This document shows positions 29,043-30,718 of a stretch of 30,718 bases of DNA, one piece after another. Both the position numbers and the translations under genes were made by a program. The DNA comes from Pigoraptor chileana (taxonomy: Eukaryota; Opisthokonta; Filasterea), in assembly GCA_943704495.1 (NCBI GenBank), contig CALSCR010002977.1:1-30718 (forward strand), written 5' to 3'. A model generated the notes under the pieces. That model saw only the letters and a list, made by a program, of their open reading frames with translations, made no database searches and was not told the origin of the DNA. How positions within the stretch are numbered: position 1 is the stretch's first letter; each line of letters begins with the position of its first letter.

Positions 29043-30441
29043 GCACGTACATTGTGGTTGAGGCGCCCTGATCCGTCGTTAACAATTCGAATGTCGATGA
29101 CGTCCGATATCATCGGAATGAGGCGGCGCAATTTCGGCGCTCCGATTCCGTTGGCGCAGTCAACATGCAACACAGGGAGAGACGGCATGCTCAGCCTCTG
29201 CACACAGCGAGAGCGTGTGCGTGTTCACATGTTCATTTTGTGAGTGCATTGTGTCATATCGTCGAGTGCAACTTATAAAAAATTACGGAGACACAATTTT
29301 GCATGGATGAGCTTATGCAAGAGCATGCATGAGCACATGCACGCACGCACACACAAACAACAACCACCACGCATATGCAAAGCATGGCAAGTTGATGACA
29401 TAACAACAGGGAAAGAAAGCAGACGAGACAACATCGAGCCTGCCACCCACCCGAGGCTCATAGTGCTTTGTAGGCGCTCCCATGATGCGGCGGAATGCGC
29501 GGGAAAACTTTTCGTAATATCCGTCCTCGGTGGGCTTTCCATACTCTTCCCTAGTGTTGATACAGCGCACCATGTAGTGCAGCTGGGGCGTTGTGAGCTC
29601 GCCGTAGTCCGTGAACGCCGTCCCCAGAGCCTCCAGTCCCTTCACAAGCGCATGGACAAGCAGGAGTCCACTCGGCCTGAATGGAGACGTCACGTTGTTT
29701 TGCGTGTGTTTTAGTCGTTAGTGAAAGTGCAGGCGGCGAGTTCATACTGATCCCCATTCATAAAACGACGAGCAGATATTCTCTCATCGCCTGTACATTG
29801 TGTGTATGGATGCGTCGTTCACGACATTTAACATCGAATGGCTTTCGTCGCAGATCCGTGCATTCAATAGATACCATTACCAGATTACAAGATCAACTGT
29901 AGTGCCGAGTGAGTTGCACAAGACACGCTAGAAAATCCACTGCAATCGGGACAGACTAACCGCTGAAAGCGCACGCCCGCCACAGTGTTGCAAGGCAAAT
30001 GACGCCACGTATTTACCTTGTGTCACGTGCAAAAACCACGTGCGGCTGGATCTCGAGGTCTGTTTTTGTTTCCATGGCAATTTCCCGCAAGACCCGTCCC
30101 ACGGCATCGTCTGGTGCATTGGCAAGTCGCGTTGCGTGTGCTTCCCATGAGGCCTCAAGCATCTCACCCATAGGATCAACAATCTTCACCCCGTTATCCT
30201 GCAACAACGCACAAAGGCAACCGATCCATAAGAGGCGGTGTGATACACGATAAACGCTCCCATGCAGTGAAGAGTGTGGGTGTGTGTGAGGAAATGCACG
30301 AAGAACAAGAAAAAATAGAGTACCTCTTCTGGGTTGTGCGATGCCGTGATCATTACACCAATGGTGCGGCCCTCAAGGCGCATCGACCGCAATGCAGACA
30401 GGAGACCGACACGGACGAGCACAGAAGGCAGAATAGTAGCC
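26756..30441 (-). CDS. PGM3: Phosphoacetylglucosamine mutase (AGM1/PGM3), 5' end beyond the window
   Basis: Ten exons on the minus strand: 30441-30324, 30198-30017, 29676-29451, 29197-29051, 28791-28668, 28437-28283, 27980-27826, 27571-27388, 27223-27102, 26885-26756; all phases match, 513 aa present. The first ~35 residues (with the YGTAGFR segment) are upstream of the window or its last intron. Seen in order: [26 protein letters not shown] with the phosphoserine (catalytic), [46 protein letters not shown], metal site [50 protein letters not shown], and the phosphate-binding loop [17 protein letters not shown]. It converts GlcNAc-6-P to GlcNAc-1-P for UDP-GlcNAc (chitin, glycans, GPI); cytosolic, Mg-dependent. 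Introns carry several (TG)n tracts in the sense direction. Confidence 0.97.
27038..27066. repeat. (CA)n microsatellite in the last PGM3 intron
   Basis: Perfect CA run between 27038 and 27066; sense strand of the gene reads TG. The splice donor is about 35 nt away at 27101. Confidence 0.95.
27598..27615. repeat. Poly-G (poly-C on sense strand) next to a PGM3 3' splice site
   Basis: About eighteen G on the plus strand, i.e. a C tract about 25 nt upstream of the acceptor at 27572. Confidence 0.9.
27725..27775 (-). repeat. Dispersed intronic repeat, copy in a PGM3 intron
   Basis: On the minus strand it starts TTTGTGGAGTCCGTGGGCA and ends ACTTGAATCCCACAT. It is homologous to 22698-22651 in TAF12, in the same orientation relative to the host gene. 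A shorter match is at 13607-13587 in the transporter gene. Confidence 0.7.
28968..29041. repeat. Two adjacent (CA)n arrays in a PGM3 intron
   Basis: CA runs at 28968-29001 and 29007-29041 separated by GGCAA. The second ends 10 nt from the 5' splice site of the exon ending at 29051, so the donor reads GTACGTGCTTGTGTG. Confidence 0.95.
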
Positions 30442-30642
30442 CTGCAGAACCACAAAATGCACCGCAAATGTACAAAAATCTTAGAGAGCGAGACAGAGAA
30501 GAAGACGGACGGACAGAAAGAGATAGACAGATAGATGAATAGCGACAGTCAGGCAGACAGGCAGACAGACAGAGATCGAGCACAATGCAATGGCGTGAAA
30601 AGCTGAAGGGCTAACACGCAGTTGTGGAGTGGGAATCCGCAT

Positions 30643-30718
<76 letters not shown>
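30442..30718. other. PGM3 intron (partial) with terminal (CA)n array
   Basis: On the minus strand this is the 3' part of an intron leading to acceptor 30442. The conserved YGTAGFR-coding exon is not visible here. From 30644 to the window end the sequence is an uninterrupted CA repeat (TG on sense), and a CAGA/GACA-rich purine stretch fills about 30485-30575. Confidence 0.8.

Noticed and set aside
28897-29085. Cys/Val-rich frames over (CA)n arrays, also at 25414-25602, 26756-27061 and 30481-30714
   Set aside because: Translations of dinucleotide repeats inside introns.
1-30718. Recurrent CACGTG E-boxes as a shared regulatory signature
   Set aside because: The hexamer occurs many times, including inside coding regions, about as often as chance plus composition would give; only individual promoter sites are mentioned.
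1-30718. CRISPR arrays, integrases, transposases, biosynthetic operons
   Set aside because: None seen; repeats are microsatellites or minisatellites, and the genes are intron-bearing eukaryotic units.

Overview
This is a nuclear contig from a eukaryote, almost certainly a unicellular one. It has roughly even base composition, canonical GT-AG introns (mostly about 85-450 bp), many (CA)n/(TG)n microsatellites, a eukaryotic tRNA-Glu, and conserved eukaryotic housekeeping genes. A Polyhomeotic-like FCS zinc finger plus SAM domain hints at the opisthokont/holozoan side of the tree, but the window alone cannot fix the taxon. No plasmid, phage, transposon or CRISPR signal was seen.

Layout: (1) 604-1576 (+) three-exon bZIP - FCS zinc finger - SAM protein. 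(2) 2119-4536 (+) intronless 805-aa coiled-coil protein with a canonical E2F-type site upstream. (3) 4951-8457 (-) five-exon pseudokinase in which every catalytic motif is replaced, with one in-frame TAA. (4) 8834-11932 (+) intronless 1032-aa Sel1-repeat/DUF4246 protein. (5) 12878-15363 (-) five-exon AAAP amino-acid transporter. (6) 16498-17854 (-) SURF6/Rrp14 ribosome-biogenesis factor. (7) 18139-18210 (-) tRNA-Glu(CTC). (8) 18519-20541 (+) four-exon USP12/USP46-type deubiquitinase, with a 10-N gap in intron 1. (9) 21103-22927 (-) six-exon TAF12. (10) 23251-26125 (+) ten-exon phosphoserine aminotransferase. (11) 26756-30441 and beyond (-) phosphoacetylglucosamine mutase, ten exons in the window, 5' end outside it.

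Exon joins were worked out by hand: phase had to match at every junction, and the joined protein had to agree with what is known of the family. The genes are independent single-gene units, mostly in alternating orientation, so divergent pairs share short promoters (pseudokinase/DUF4246, SURF6/USP, TAF12/PSAT) and convergent pairs share short 3' regions. No common pathway links them.

The items most worth following up are the bZIP-FCS-SAM protein, the pseudokinase with its internal stop, the Sel1-DUF4246 fusion, a short repeat shared by introns of three genes, and poly-C tracts used next to 3' splice sites.
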